This document shows positions 1 through 11,400 of a stretch of DNA of 64,000 bases, one piece after another. The stretch's first letter is position 1. The number at the start of each line of letters is the position of its first letter. The translations under genes and the position numbers were made by a program. The stretch lies in the NCBI RefSeq assembly GCF_000005505.3, contig NC_016135.3, forward strand, positions 25,080,613 to 25,144,612, given 5' to 3'. Source of the DNA: Brachypodium distachyon (Eukaryota; Streptophyta; Magnoliopsida; Poales; Poaceae). The notes under the pieces are model-generated. The model worked only from the letters and a program-made list of their open reading frames with translations, searched no databases and was not told where the DNA came from.

Positions 1-960
1 TCCTGGGCGTAATCGCGATCACGCCACAAATGATCGGATTAGCACCACCAGTCCACGACGTAGGACGACCGACCCCCCAATCAGAATCAGCCAGTGATAA
101 CATACACGGCCGGCTGCTACTGACCCCCAGCCACAGCCTAACGCACTCCGTACCAGCGTGATCACGATGAACTGTTCCGTATCTCCCCTCCTTCGACCGT
201 GGCCGCTCGTCCTGATCTCCGCAATCTGCTGTACGTGTGTGCACCTTTTCGCCATTATTGCTGATTGGCTCTGAAAGTGTCAGTGTCGTCCCACAGCAGG
301 GCCGCTTGTTCATACCGGAAACGTGCCACAATTCCACAGATAATACTTGTGTGCTGCGTTAACCTTTGTCCTAATTTATCAATTCAAACTAGTACTACAA
401 GCGAGAGATAATAGTACTATTGTTTGTCCTAATTTATTCCCTTATTCTTAATCTGTACTCAAAGAGAATGCAGAGGTAATACTGTATCAGTACTAGCTAG
501 CATGAAGCTGTCCTAAGTATTGCTAGTCAATGTCCCTCAGAAAGTAGTACTACTGCATTAGATACGGAGAGTTGCAGTTAAATATAAACAGAGAAAGGAT
601 AGCCATAGCACATTGTGATTCGTATATATCAGAAAGCTACAGCAGGTGAAGTGTAGCTCTCTGTGTATCATCGGCCGATCCATGTCAGACTTGGTATGCA
701 TTCCAACCGCTCGTTCTAATCACCAAAATAACAGAATACCAATAATCACCACCAATAATATTATTTTTAAACGGAGTCGTTATCAGAATCATCCTGCAAT
801 ACTACTGCTGAATAATTCTCGATTAAGAGCTCATCATAGAAAAAATAAATAATAAAGTGCAACGAGAAGATTCTCTTGTAAGAGGCAAATTATCAATGGA
901 CACCAGTGTCTGACAGACGGTTCATATCCACTCCTTTCCTTGCCGTTGGAGCTACTCTGC
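1..960. other. Intergenic sequence, no gene recognised
   Basis: I see no convincing coding region. Short open frames on both strands have no family resemblance. The stretch is moderately AT-rich and runs up to the TATA box of the gene that starts at 1088. Confidence 0.5.
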
Positions 961-962
961 TG

Positions 963-970
963 CTATATAT
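963..970 (+). promoter_or_regulatory. TATA box of the VUP1-like gene
   Basis: CTATATATAGG lies about 120 bases before the start codon at 1088. This predicts transcription from about 995 and a leader of roughly 90 bases, which contains a short CTG run near 1050-1066. Confidence 0.6.
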
Positions 971-1087
971 AGGCATATAGCGGCAACACGAGCCATATCG
1001 AGCATCCCACATCCAGATCACAACACCAAGCATAGCTCAACACTGCCACCGCTGCTGCTGCTGCTTACAGCTTCTCATCATACGAAA

Positions 1088-1879
1088 ATGGAGAATACTA
1101 CAACATCGCACTCTTCCTGCATCAGCCAGCGAGCAGCAGAAGAAGAAGCCACTGCTTCCATGTCGGCCGGCGAGAGCAGCTGGGCGATGCACTTTGCGGG
1201 CTTCCTGGCATCATCGTCGGCGCCGCACAGCAACCAGGAGCAGGTGGACCGTCAGGGAGGAGCCCTCTCTGACAGTAGCTTCTCCTCTGGCTTCTCTTCC
1301 TCCTTTGATTCCTTGGGAGACGAAGATGATGACGACTCCTTCATCACGTCGGACCTGATGTGCGAGGACGACGATGACGATTCTTTGCAGGACACCGCTT
1401 GCTCTTCCGCCGCTGGCCCTAAGGTTGGAACAAAGAAATTTCTCTAGTTAATTTATAGCTTGTTGAGCAACAGTACATACCTTTTCTTCCACGGTCATCT
1501 AACATCATTATGACCTTAATTTGCTGCACAGGTTATAACTAGCATGAATGATATGTACATGAAGTCAATGGTGACTATGGGTACAAAAGAGATAAACAAC
1601 GCCCAGCTGGTATGTTTGTGAAACAATTAATCGCTATCATCTCTTTCTTCCTTCAGATTTGAATTCGGTATTCCATCTTAAGTTTACAATTAACAGTGTG
1701 TTCTTCATATATTGCAGGCCAAGTATTTCCTCGATGCGAGTTCGCGGCAGCAGGCGACAGGTGCGGTTCAAGGAGTAGATGCAGATTGCAACACGAAGCA
1801 ACCATATGATTGTAATGATCTGAGGAAGAAAGGGCTTTGCTTGGTCCCTCTCTCCATGTTGATAGATTACCTCGGATGA
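1088..1879 (+). CDS. VUP1-like (vascular-related unknown protein) acidic protein, 191 aa
   Basis: Three exons: 1088-1423, 1532-1609 and 1718-1879. All introns are phase 0 with GT-AG ends, giving 191 residues. The N-terminal half is rich in Ser, Glu and Asp, with a SSWAMHFAGF-like motif near residue 30 followed by two acidic runs (DEDDDD and EDDDDD, about residues 77-98). The C-terminus is basic to hydrophobic (RKKGLCLVPLSMLIDYLG). An aromatic motif after a Ser-rich start plus a conserved C-terminal LCLVP block is what I recall of plant VUP1-type proteins, whose overexpression is reported to affect vascular development; no biochemical activity is known to me. No signal peptide, membrane segment or enzyme motif is visible. 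Reading through intron 1 would add only seven codons before a stop. The gene model is strong; the family name is moderate. Confidence 0.65.
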
Positions 1880-4800
1880 TTACTGTTCATGTATTCTCAG
1901 AGCTCGGTTCAATTATATATAATGATAGTTCGTTGAACATCACTCTCTTGTGCGACTGTGTCAGCTGAGAACACTACTTCCACACGCCATTGAGCTGGCC
2001 AATCATAGCATTTCACTTATAAAAATAGTATTCAACTATCGAGGAACAATAAACAAGCAGGAAGAGATATTCAAGCTGCATGTCAGTGAAGAAAGCTATT
2101 ATATGCTCTGTATGTGTATTACCAATACACACTAAAGCTCAAGTCGAGGTAAACCTATAGTGCAATTCATCGGGGATATGCAAGTCGAAAACGTGAATGT
2201 GTAGAGAGCTTACCTCAGCAGAAAGCTTTGTCTTATTTCTATGCTGTGAACATTCTGCTGAGATGCTGGCACTTACCTAGAAATTAGTAAAAAGTATCAG
2301 GTTAAAACTAGTGTATACGGCAAGTTGGACTATGTAATTCTCAAGCTTTGAACATATAATCATTAAACCGCTGGCTCCTTCAGTTTGCATATCAGTCACA
2401 TGGTCAAAAGATTCCATTAAGCCTATGCGCACGTCAGCGATGTCATCGTTAGGGTGAACTGTAGAAGCAAAAGCAAGCTGTAATATACTCATACAACACA
2501 AGCTAATATTTATATAATCACTACTCACTAGAAAGCACCGCACCTGCTTAATCAGTCAGAATAAGCAGAAGGGGTGTCTCTGACCTTCCCAAAATATCAA
2601 AAAACTTACTAAACCAAAACCAGTTTTTAAAGTCTGCTACTCTGCTTTGAATAAGTTTACTTCAGTAGTATATATACATGTTACGATATTACGGAGGTTG
2701 CAACTAGCAACATGTTTTCTCTAACATAAATACATAATAAGAAAATCCCATGTGCCATCACAAGGAGGCAGTTAGCATCCAGTGCGCCTTCAATACTAGG
2801 CAATGTGAAGCACATTCCTTAGATTCCTCATTCCTCCTAGAAGTACGAAGTGCTGGCATTTTAAAGGATAGGATTTGTCGTATGTATGTGATTATAGTCC
2901 ATCTAATTTGGCTGAAAAAGTCACAGTTATGTCGTTTGTCAATTTCTAGCATTTTACCTGTTCCATGCTAAATGGTCTCTAGCGCTGCCAGGACAGTCTC
3001 ATTCCATAGAATACAGTGTAGGAGTCTTAAACAAGCCCACTTGGCAGGTCTGACCGTCTGACTGTTATCCTTAATTCATCTTGAATATGTCGAACTTTTC
3101 AATGACAACCTGGCAATTGTAAAATGTAAGATAATAAGTTGTTGGGAAATTTTTAGGATAGCGGATCACTTTCAAGACATCCCTGACAAGGGCTGGTTCA
3201 GAGATATTGAAGGTAAAAGTGAACAAGATTGGCAAAAGAAAAACACAGAAGGAAATATTACTTTAAACTGGAGATAACATCCAGAATGTATTTCAAGGTT
3301 GAAATCATATTTGGCACATGAGACTTATATCTAGCTAAGAACGTTTGACAGTTCGGTGAGCACATTATTATCTGTCAAGGTTGGATTGAGATATCAACTT
3401 CTGAAGCAATCCTTACATAAAGCCAGTACCATTATATTTACAGTAATTTGACAACGGGGACACTGAAGTAAGCGAGCAAAACAAGACCTACTGACAACAC
3501 ACCGAACTGAAAATGTCAATGCCAATCTCCTACTCACCATTCATCAAAAGCGAAAGGTGCACCTAAATCCCTCTGCTGTTTAGTTCCTTTCAATACTTAA
3601 ATCAGCAACATGGCTAAACGATAATACCAGTGGACGAACCAGAAGCAAGACAGGTTCAGCGAACACCATTGGTGGCAGGCATCGTATCATCATCAATTCA
3701 TCATAGGCTAGCCAACCAAAGCATCAGCATCAGCATCGGGAAACAGCATCATGCATCACCTGCTCTGAAAGAGACAAAGGAACTTACAGTTAGGCTGGAA
3801 CTGCATGCAGACCAGACCAAGCACACATATTGACATATAAAACAACAAACAACCCACCATTCAGTGGCATCTTTCTTCTGCTTCGATTGAAGTAAATAAA
3901 TGAAAAATCAAATTTATACTACCACTTGCGCCACTTGATGTTTCCGAAACTCCGCAGGCTGCAACCCGAGCCGGCGCCCATACGACGCCACACTGGCACA
4001 CGAGTACCCTACCGTACTGCGAAATTTGCCGCGGGTTTTGGATCTGTTCGTATTATCAACGGCGCAACATGTAATAATCTTTCCGAATTTCTTGGCCCCG
4101 CGGCAATCTTCTAGTCCCCCTATTGCGCAAGTAATTTAACAAGACGGTCGCTGATTTATAGGTTGGTGCTGGTAGGTCTCGCGACTCCTGGGACTTGTAT
4201 AGAGGCACTCACAGAATGGGGAACAGGGAAGGAGAGCTACGAGTGGAAGACACTCACAGAGTCACACGTGGTAGGACTTCGCCGGCGATGGGGCAGAACA
4301 CCCCGCCGCCGGCAGCCGGCCGCCGTTGGTTGGCTGGCTGCTGGCGTCGGTGGCGCGGCTGTCTCGTCGGTGAAGTGCGAGACGAACTGAAGAGGCTCGC
4401 GTTTCGTTCGTCAAGCCGGTCTGCGCAGCAGTTGGGCTGGGCTGGGCTAAGATAGGCTGATACAGAAAAATGCTTTGTCATGATGGGCCGGACTGACCAC
4501 TGCAGGGTCCAGGGTGAGAAGCACTTGGGCTGACTCGTCACGCAGGACGGTCCAGATTGATTATTTTTTGCCTTAAAATAACTACTTCCTCCGTCTCAAA
4601 ATAATATACAAATTCACGTCACTTATGTTGGAACGTAGGAAGTAAAATATTCCAAAAATTATTTTATTTTAGATTGACACGCCTCGTCACCTCGTAAAGC
4701 CTAAAGTTGCAAAAAGAGAGAGGCATACCTAGTTCTAGATCAATAAATTAGAGTCACACATGATTTCTAAAATGTCCAATTGTTTATGAGACAAAATCAA

Positions 4801-5036
4801 CCATGAGGATCATCGACTTAGAAAATAGAAACAGAATTTTCTCGCTGTCAGACTTCTTACAACCAGGTTAAAAAAATAGTCAATCCATTTTTGGAACAGA
4901 TCAATGCATCACTCTCACCCGCACTCCAAATCAGTACATTTACAATTGACGCTTATCAAGTCAGAATCGACTTGATCAGTACACAACACAAGCACACTTT
5001 GCATCCTTGGCCTGTACAATCCGGACCCCGGTTCAG
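1880..5036. other. Intergenic region with weak minus-strand transcript signals
   Basis: No confident protein gene. On the minus strand, a promoter-like stretch near 4430-4450 carries repeated AGCCCA (site II type) motifs, and a short AUG-started segment (from 3980, about 20 codons) ends at a possible GT donor near 3920. Another minus-strand open segment (2277-2490) begins after plausible AG acceptors and is followed by GT donors near 2275 and 2212. I could not join these into a coherent protein, so a non-coding RNA or decayed gene is possible. A (GCATCA)3 run lies near 3722-3740. Confidence 0.3.
4583..4644. mobile_element. Very short Stowaway-like MITE relic (62 bp)
   Basis: Starts TACTTCCTCCGT and ends as the near inverse complement (ACGTAGGAAGTA), with TA at both edges. 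The inverted ends make up most of the element, so it looks like an internally deleted Stowaway-type MITE. Confidence 0.5.
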
Positions 5037-5825
5037 TCACTGCAGCAACCTGCCACTGGCGCCAACAGCCTCGTCAGAAGCAGCAGCAGTAGGGGCTAAC
5101 GAAGCCGATGCTACCGAGTCCTCCGACATCGACGAATCCACCGGAGATTCGCCAGCCGGCGGCATGTCAGGGGCGGCACCGCCTGCGTCTTGCGCCGTGT
5201 TCTCTGAAACCGCTAAACCGAGAGACGACTGTACGTCTCGGGCGGCCTGGTGCTGCTCGAAATCTGCCCAAGAATCAAACCGCATATAGTTCTTAACTGA
5301 CAAAAATCACAGAACCTTTCCTAAGCAACGCACAGTTAGTCTGTACTCTGACTACCATGATACCTTGGGAAGAAGCCCAGGAGGTTGCCGCTGCTGCCGA
5401 CGGCGCCAGGTTGCCCAGAGACGAAAAATCGCATGATATTCCCAGGGCTGAGGCATCCATCTACGAAGAAAACGCAGTACGCGAGATGACACGAAATTTC
5501 GGCGGATGAAACCAGAGAGAGTTTTTATGCACTGGATAATATATTCAGGGCCGGATTTGAGTACCCTGAAGCTTGGAGACGCATTGGTCATCGGCGGCAG
5601 CGTCGAGCTATTCCAGCCGATGTGCGCGACGTGCTTCACATCTGTCGGGGAGCCGATCTCCATCTCCTGCTCCTCCTTCGCCGCTGCAACAATCTAACAA
5701 TTCAGAGAAACGAGCAAGATCAGGATTCAGAAACTGAAACACCAGAGCTATTTCTGCTCACCGAAGATCTGCGAGATGATCTTGAAGCCCTTGAAGATCC
5801 CTTTCATCTTGTAGGAGGACGCCAT
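5037..5825 (-). CDS. ROP-interactive CRIB motif protein (RIC), 179 aa
   Basis: Four exons on the minus strand: 5825-5762, 5683-5565, 5460-5364 and 5296-5037. They sum to 540 nt (179 residues plus stop). The N-terminus [15 protein letters not shown] (residues 7-21) is the conserved basic-hydrophobic leader of plant RICs, followed by the CRIB motif [16 protein letters not shown] (residues 31-46), which binds GTP-bound ROP/RAC GTPases. The key CRIB residues I31, P34, H39, H42 and G44 are present. Known RICs link ROP signalling to actin, microtubules or calcium at the plasma membrane. The rest is Ser/Ala-rich with an acidic Ser-rich tail and no other domain. The start was chosen because it gives the family N-terminus; the longer upstream reading is leader. 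The intron inside the frame between residues 21 and 22 is phase 1. Confidence 0.88.
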
Positions 5826-6104
5826 TGGAGCCTGGAGGTGTTGCTGTGCGTGCGCACTCTCAACGGAGAACGTACAAGGGCACAGCACACACACACGGGT
5901 AAGAAAGCTGATAAGCCAAGAGAACAAGCAGCCACGCAGTAGCAAAGGCAATTTAGCTGTGGACAGATCGAGACGTGCCAACCGGAGAGGTGTGATGTAT
6001 GATCTCGTGCAAGAATTAACGAGACGTGCATATCAGGCGTGTAGTGATGGATTTGGTGATCGGAGAGTTGAGGCGCAAGCCTCGGGCGGTGGTTGCCGAC
6101 GTTG

Positions 6105-6114
6105 ATATATATAT
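6105..6114 (-). promoter_or_regulatory. TATA box, probably of the RIC gene
   Basis: An ATATATATAT tract lies about 280 bases upstream of the RIC start codon. It is palindromic, so direction cannot be read from it. The RIC gene is the only gene I can support nearby. Confidence 0.4.
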
Positions 6115-7169
6115 GGTGCTCCTAGCTAGCTCCTAGCTTAGTCGTAGATCCTACTGAAAATATTTTGAGTAGCCTGCAATTCAATCTATCAACACTCACT
6201 CCCCATCCTTCACCTTGGTGCTTGCTCTGCATAGCTTAGAGCCATCCACAAGGATTTCGTCTTCGTCAGGCCTTCTGAGATACGAGGAAGAGTCTGTGAT
6301 CAGTGGATGGTATGAATTAAGGAAATAATTCGATGAGAGTCTTGTAGTAGAAGTAGAACTGAATACTGATGAAGAGTGGTTAGGGAGCACTTTTCAGAGA
6401 CTCAGAGGATCTTTCAGGTGGTTACAGATAAGTGCTGACACTGAATACACTATAAGTTTGTGAGATTGCAGGACTGAAGACAGTATATAACAAGACATCA
6501 TACAGGGCAAGGTATGAATTATCCTACATGTAGCACAATGACAAGAAAACCGTGAACAAATCGTTTCGTATGATGCATATTCAAACTGTCCATGAAACTT
6601 AAGAAATCGATATCTGAAACAACTTTTACTGTTTTACACACGCAGATATATGCCAACTTTCCGATAATTGTTAGATGACTGGTACACAGTTGATATCAGC
6701 CTTCAGTCAAGGTGTACCTGAAGAGAGACTTGTTTCCCTGCGACACTGCTTCTCTTGACAGTCCACAACATTAGCAGAACAATCCTTCAAACAGAGCAGA
6801 GAGCACTAGCTAAATACTGCAGAGCATGTACTACTCAAATCATATACGGAGTATTAAGTATCTGTGAGGATATGATCTCAATCTCATATTGGTGGATTAT
6901 AAAGGGAAAATTTTGGATTGGGCATTCAGAACAACATCAAACAAGCAAGTTACTGTAAAAGTCTGCATTGCATTATTATTCATATAGCAAAAGTACGAGC
7001 CATTAACAGGACCAAGTTCACAACCCCAAGCCATTATGGCTTACAGACGCGACACACTTGCAAAATCAAACAGAAATTACCAAAATAGCAAACTAAAGAC
7101 ACCTCGAACTAATTGACCAAACTGCTGCAGACTGGAACCCAAACTCTCCTGCCGATCGACAGATGTCGC
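6115..7169. other. Intergenic and 3' flank of the SUI1 gene
   Basis: No recognisable gene. A minus-strand open segment at 6196-6390 is Ser-rich and resembles nothing I know. The part next to 7170 is presumably the SUI1 3' UTR. Confidence 0.4.
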
Positions 7170-7556
7170 CTAGAAGCCGTGGACCTTGATGTCGTCCTTC
7201 TTGGCGATGCCGGCCTTGGCGAGGAAGGCGGCGACGCGCTTGCGGTGGTCGCCCTGCAGCTGGATGACGTTGCCGAGCTCCTTGTCCTCGACGACGGTGC
7301 CGTTGCAGCAGAGCTCCTTCTTGAGATCCCGCAGCACCCTGGCGTAGTTGTACCCGGCGCTGAGCCCCTGCACCGTCGTCAGCGTCTTCCTGCCATTGCG
7401 CTGCTGCACGCGCAGGTGCACGTAGTCGCCGTCCCCGGCTGCCCCGCCGGTGGCCGCCTCGGCGTCCGCGAACGGGTCGAAGGACGAGAGCGGGAGATGC
7501 GCGTGGTCGTCGTCGTCGAAGGCGGATCTGGCGCCCGGGTTTGGGGTGCCGGACAT
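7170..7556 (-). CDS. Translation initiation factor eIF1 / SUI1 homologue, 128 aa from first AUG
   Basis: An intronless frame from the only AUG in the predicted transcript (7556) to the stop at 7170. After a short leader MSGTPNPGARS the protein has the FDPFADAE segment typical of plant SUI1, then the whole SUI1 fold: DYVHLRVQQRNGRKTLTTVQG, LKKELCCNGTVVEDKELG, VIQLQGDHRK and the terminus IKVHGF. eIF1 sits at the P-site side of the 40S subunit and enforces AUG selection during scanning. Residue spacing matches the usual plant protein of about 113-115 residues, with an insertion at QGLSAGYNYARVLRD. Upstream, the same frame continues open with coding-like codon use but no AUG (see the extension entry). 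The downstream neighbour on the same strand is RIC. Confidence 0.9.
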   Translation of the reverse strand: MSGTPNPGARSAFDDDDHAHLPLSSFDPFADAEAATGGAAGDGDYVHLRVQQRNGRKTLTTVQGLSAGYNYARVLRDLKKELCCNGTVVEDKELGNVIQLQGDHRKRVAAFLAKAGIAKKDDIKVHGF

Positions 7557-7865
7557 GAACAGATCCTCGGCTTCGTCAGATGGCGGTGCTGCGCGGGGGA
7601 GCAGGTACTTGTCCTTGCCCTTGGGCTTGGGCTTGCCGCCCTTCTTGACCGCCGGCGCTCGCTTGCTTCCCTTCTTCTTGTCCTGCTCCTCCTCTTCGTC
7701 GGAGGAAGAGGCGCCGCCCGCGGCGAACCCCCACTTCCCCGACGCGAAAGGCGGCGGCGGCGGCGACACCTTGGCGGCCTGCTGCGGCTCCTCCAACGAC
7801 GGCGCCACGTCGGTTCTGGTGATCCCTGGCTTGGGCGAAGACGACGACACGGCGGCGGGTGGCGT
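7557..7865 (-). other. In-frame, AUG-less N-terminal extension of SUI1
   Basis: The SUI1 frame stays open at least 140 codons upstream of its AUG. No ATG exists on this strand in any frame from 7557 to about 7990. The extension nevertheless looks coding: all 14 Lys codons between the GTG at 7850 and the AUG are AAG, third positions are strongly G/C, and the product has ordered blocks (Pro run, SSSDEEEEQDKKKG, KKGGKPKPKGKDKY, PSDEAEDLF). Near-cognate candidates are ACG at 7865 (A at -3) and GTG at 7850 (preceded by GCCGCC, G at -3). A TATA box near 7970 places both inside the leader. This is inference; no translation evidence is available here. Confidence 0.45.
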
Positions 7866-7965
7866 GTTGGCTCCGGGGGCTAGTGCGCTCGAGATCGCCG
7901 GGGGATTCGAGGGCTTCGAGTTCGTTTTTTGTTTTCTTGATAGATTCAGGGGAAGCCGCGCCGAG

Positions 7966-7973
7966 TATTTATG
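7966..7973 (-). promoter_or_regulatory. TATA box of the SUI1 gene
   Basis: The minus strand reads CCATAAATACTCGG here, about 410 bases before the SUI1 AUG. A start about 30 bases downstream (about 7938) would give a long GC-rich leader without any AUG. Confidence 0.5.
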
Positions 7974-8411
7974 GGGGGAAATCGAGCGGAGTTCGCGCAG
8001 GAGACGGGGGGGCAGAGTCCGTGTCGGTTGCAGGGGACGATGGCGCGATGGGTCGATCTCGGCGGTGCGATGATGGTGTTGATGGTGCCAGCGAAGAGAA
8101 CTTGGCGCTTACGGTTTGTGCTTCTGTTTCTGTTTCTGTTTCAAATCGAAGGAAAGGAAGATTGGACGGCAAGGAAGCTAACTCTGGGCCGGGCTGCAGC
8201 GTATGGTACAGCTCTGCACAATATTGTAGGCCCAATATACCAGACGGCCCGGCCCAGACCAGAAAGAAAAGACACATTTTAAGAATTTTGATCGAGCACA
8301 CAACGAGGCATCAGAAATTCAGAAAACTTCCTCAGAAAACATCAACAAAGCGCACAACTGTACAAGGACGGGTGAGTAGTCTAATGCAGCTGATACCTAC
8401 CTGCCATCGGA

Positions 8412-11400
8412 TCACACATCGGGATCCGCACCAAATTTTGCTGTGTCCGAACCCCAAGTCTCTGCAGCACATTCAACATATTCCCTTTTGATCCTCTCGA
8501 GCCTGACGACCACGTCGCTCATCGTCATCCTCTGGTCCGGCGAGTCTCTGGAGCACAGCAAACCCAGCTCGAATACCGGCACAAGAAACACATCGTCGCC
8601 CGAGCCGCTGCAGATCGAAGGAGAGGAGCCTTGCAGTTGTGGTAGTAGCTGGTTATCCACCACTTGGGCTAGCTCTGCAGGAAACGCCTGATGAACCCAC
8701 TGCCTGAGGCTCAGTCCTGCGACGAACATGGCATCCGTGGGTCTTCGACCGGTGAAGACCTCGAGGAGCATGATCCCGTAGCTGAACACGTCGCTCTTCC
8801 GCGATGCCTTTCCGAGAGACCCGTACTCTGCTCGAGAGGTAGATGACGTTAAATGCATGATTGATCAAACCATGATTAATGAAAGGTTTAACAGACAACT
8901 GCAGATTGAGAAAGATAAGTAGAGAACGGGGGCGCCAGTAGCTGGCTATCCACCACTCGGGCTAGCTTAGTACCTGGTGCCATGTACCCAGCTGTTCCAG
9001 GCATGCTCGTGGAGATCACGGAGCTCTCATCGCCTAATAGCAACCTTGCGATGCCAAAGTCCGCCACATGTGCTGTCATGTCCTTGTCGAACAATACGTT
9101 GCTGGGCTTCAAGTCGCAGTGCAAGATAACCTCGTGGTGCTCATGGTGCAGATACGACAATGCCATTGCCACTCCAAGCATGATGTCCAGCCTCTCGAGG
9201 AGTCCCAAGTGCCTTCTGCTCTGGGAGTAGTGAAGGAGTGTCTCTAGGTTGCCATTGGGCATGTACTGGAGCACCAGTGCTCTGAATTCTAGGTTGGAGC
9301 AGGTGTTGAGTATCCTTATCAAGTTACGGTGTCGCGCCATGCGCAGCACGCGACACTCGACATCGAAGCTTCTAATGGCATGTTCCAGCTGCATGTCCAG
9401 AACTTTTACTGCAATAACCAAACCATTGCTCAGCTGGCCCTTGAAAACTTTCCCAAAGCTCCCGGACCCCAACAGGTTGCTCTCGCTGAAGTTATCAGTG
9501 GCATGGGTGAGCTCGTGGTAGGAGATTAACTGATGGTTTATGATGTCAACGGCAGAAGCTTTCATCCCTTGCTGCTTACTAACTTTCTTTTTTATTATTA
9601 TTACAAATATGTAAGATGCCACCACTCCAATTGCTACAATCATAGAAGGGAGCAAATATTTGAGCATGTGGCTGTTGGTTCTTGGAGAGTTGCCCAAACA
9701 CGATGGAAATCCTAAGCTTGAAGCACCACAAAGCCCTGAATTCCCCATCAAGGATTGCAGGCTGATGTTTGAGAAGACACCTCCTTCTGGTATCTGACCA
9801 TGTAGATTATTGAAAGAGAGGTTCAATCTGTACAGGAAGGTAAGATTGGCCAGGTACTTTGGGATAGGACCAGAGAGATTGTTTTGTGATAGATCCAAAA
9901 TTTGCAAGCTGGCCAACTTGTCAAAAGAATTTGAAATTGGGTTATATAGTGAATTGCATGACACGTTTAAATAGGTTATCATGATAAGTTTTCCAACTGA
10001 ATCTGGGAGACTACTCGTCAAGCGGTTGGCAGAGAGATCCAAGAAGTAAATTTGCTTTAAATAGCCGATATCAACCGGTAATGCACCGCTCAGGAAGTTT
10101 TGAGATAAATCTAGCCGAAGGAGGCTATCAAGATGAAATAAACTTGGTGGTATAGTTGACGATAACTGGTTATAAGATAGTCTAATTTCTTCTAACATGG
10201 TATGATTACCGATATCCTCCGGTATGGAGCCAGATAATTTGTTGTGTCCGAGGTGAAATTTTACTAGATTCTTTAGCATTGCAGTCTGTGATGGGATTGG
10301 GCCAGACAAGCTATTCCAACGGAGGCTAAGGGACTGCAGATTCTCCATCATCATGATTGAAGCTGGAATTTCACCATACAACTGGTTTTTTGACAGATCT
10401 AGCACTCTAAGACTGGTTAAATTTGAAACTGTAGCTGGAAGTTCACCAAATAAATTACTCTCAGATGCAAGGAAAGTTTCCAGCTTACTTGACAGATTCC
10501 CTACATAGTCAGGGAGGCCACCAGTGAAATTGTTGGAAGACATGTCAAGATACCAGAGCTTCCTACAGTTAGATAAAATGGACAACAAGCTGAGATCCCC
10601 CTGCAGGCGGTTTTCAAAAAAACTAAGTTTCACCAGAGAGTTCATGTTGCCAATTGTTCCAGGCAGTGACCCAGCCAGCATATTTCGGTCCAATACTAGC
10701 AATGATAACTCAGAAAGATTACCAATGGAGGCAGGAATGGGTCCTGTTAGTTGATTGTCTCCGAGATGCAGAAATGTGAGTCGGCTCAGTTGTCCAATTT
10801 TTCCCGGAATGGGTCCTGTCAGCTTGGACCATGGCAGGCTCAAGACACTTAGCGAAGTGAGATTGCAAAGTGCAGCAGGAATTGGGCCAACAAGGTTATT
10901 CCCACCCAAGGAAATGAAGTATAGATGAGTCAACTGGCCCAGCCATGTTGGGACAACCCCTTCAAACAAGTTAACAGGCATGGAAATAACTGTGAGGTGC
11001 TGACAAGTTGCGAGCCCCAGTGGAATCTGACCAGTGAATTTGTTCCATCCCATGCTGATTATTTGCAGCATCGGGAGACTGAAACTTCCATTGTCAGGGA
11101 TAGAGCCAGTTAGGTTGTAGTTTCTGCTGAGAAAGATTGTATGGAGTTTAGACATGTTAAAGATAGCTGGGGGAAATAGGCCGCTGAGATGATTGTATTG
11201 CAGGTCAAGGAACTCGAGCATCGGCAACAAGGCAATGGAATATGGTACCTGTCCTGACAAGCTGTTATTGCCAATGGTTAAATAAGTTAACATCGGCGTA
11301 TTGTTGAATAGAAAGATCGGTATCGAACCACTTAGGTAATTCGTCTGGAGATTTATGGAACCAAGGTTATGCAAGTTGTGCAGTTCCTCCGGGATTGAAC

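Noticed and set aside
6196..6390. Minus-strand 64-codon open segment as an exon
   Set aside because: Ser-rich with no family match and no supporting neighbouring exon that I could join.
7113..7883. 256-codon plus-strand open frame opposite SUI1
   Set aside because: It is the antisense of a clearly coding, GC-rich minus-strand gene; its product is a low-complexity string with no family resemblance.
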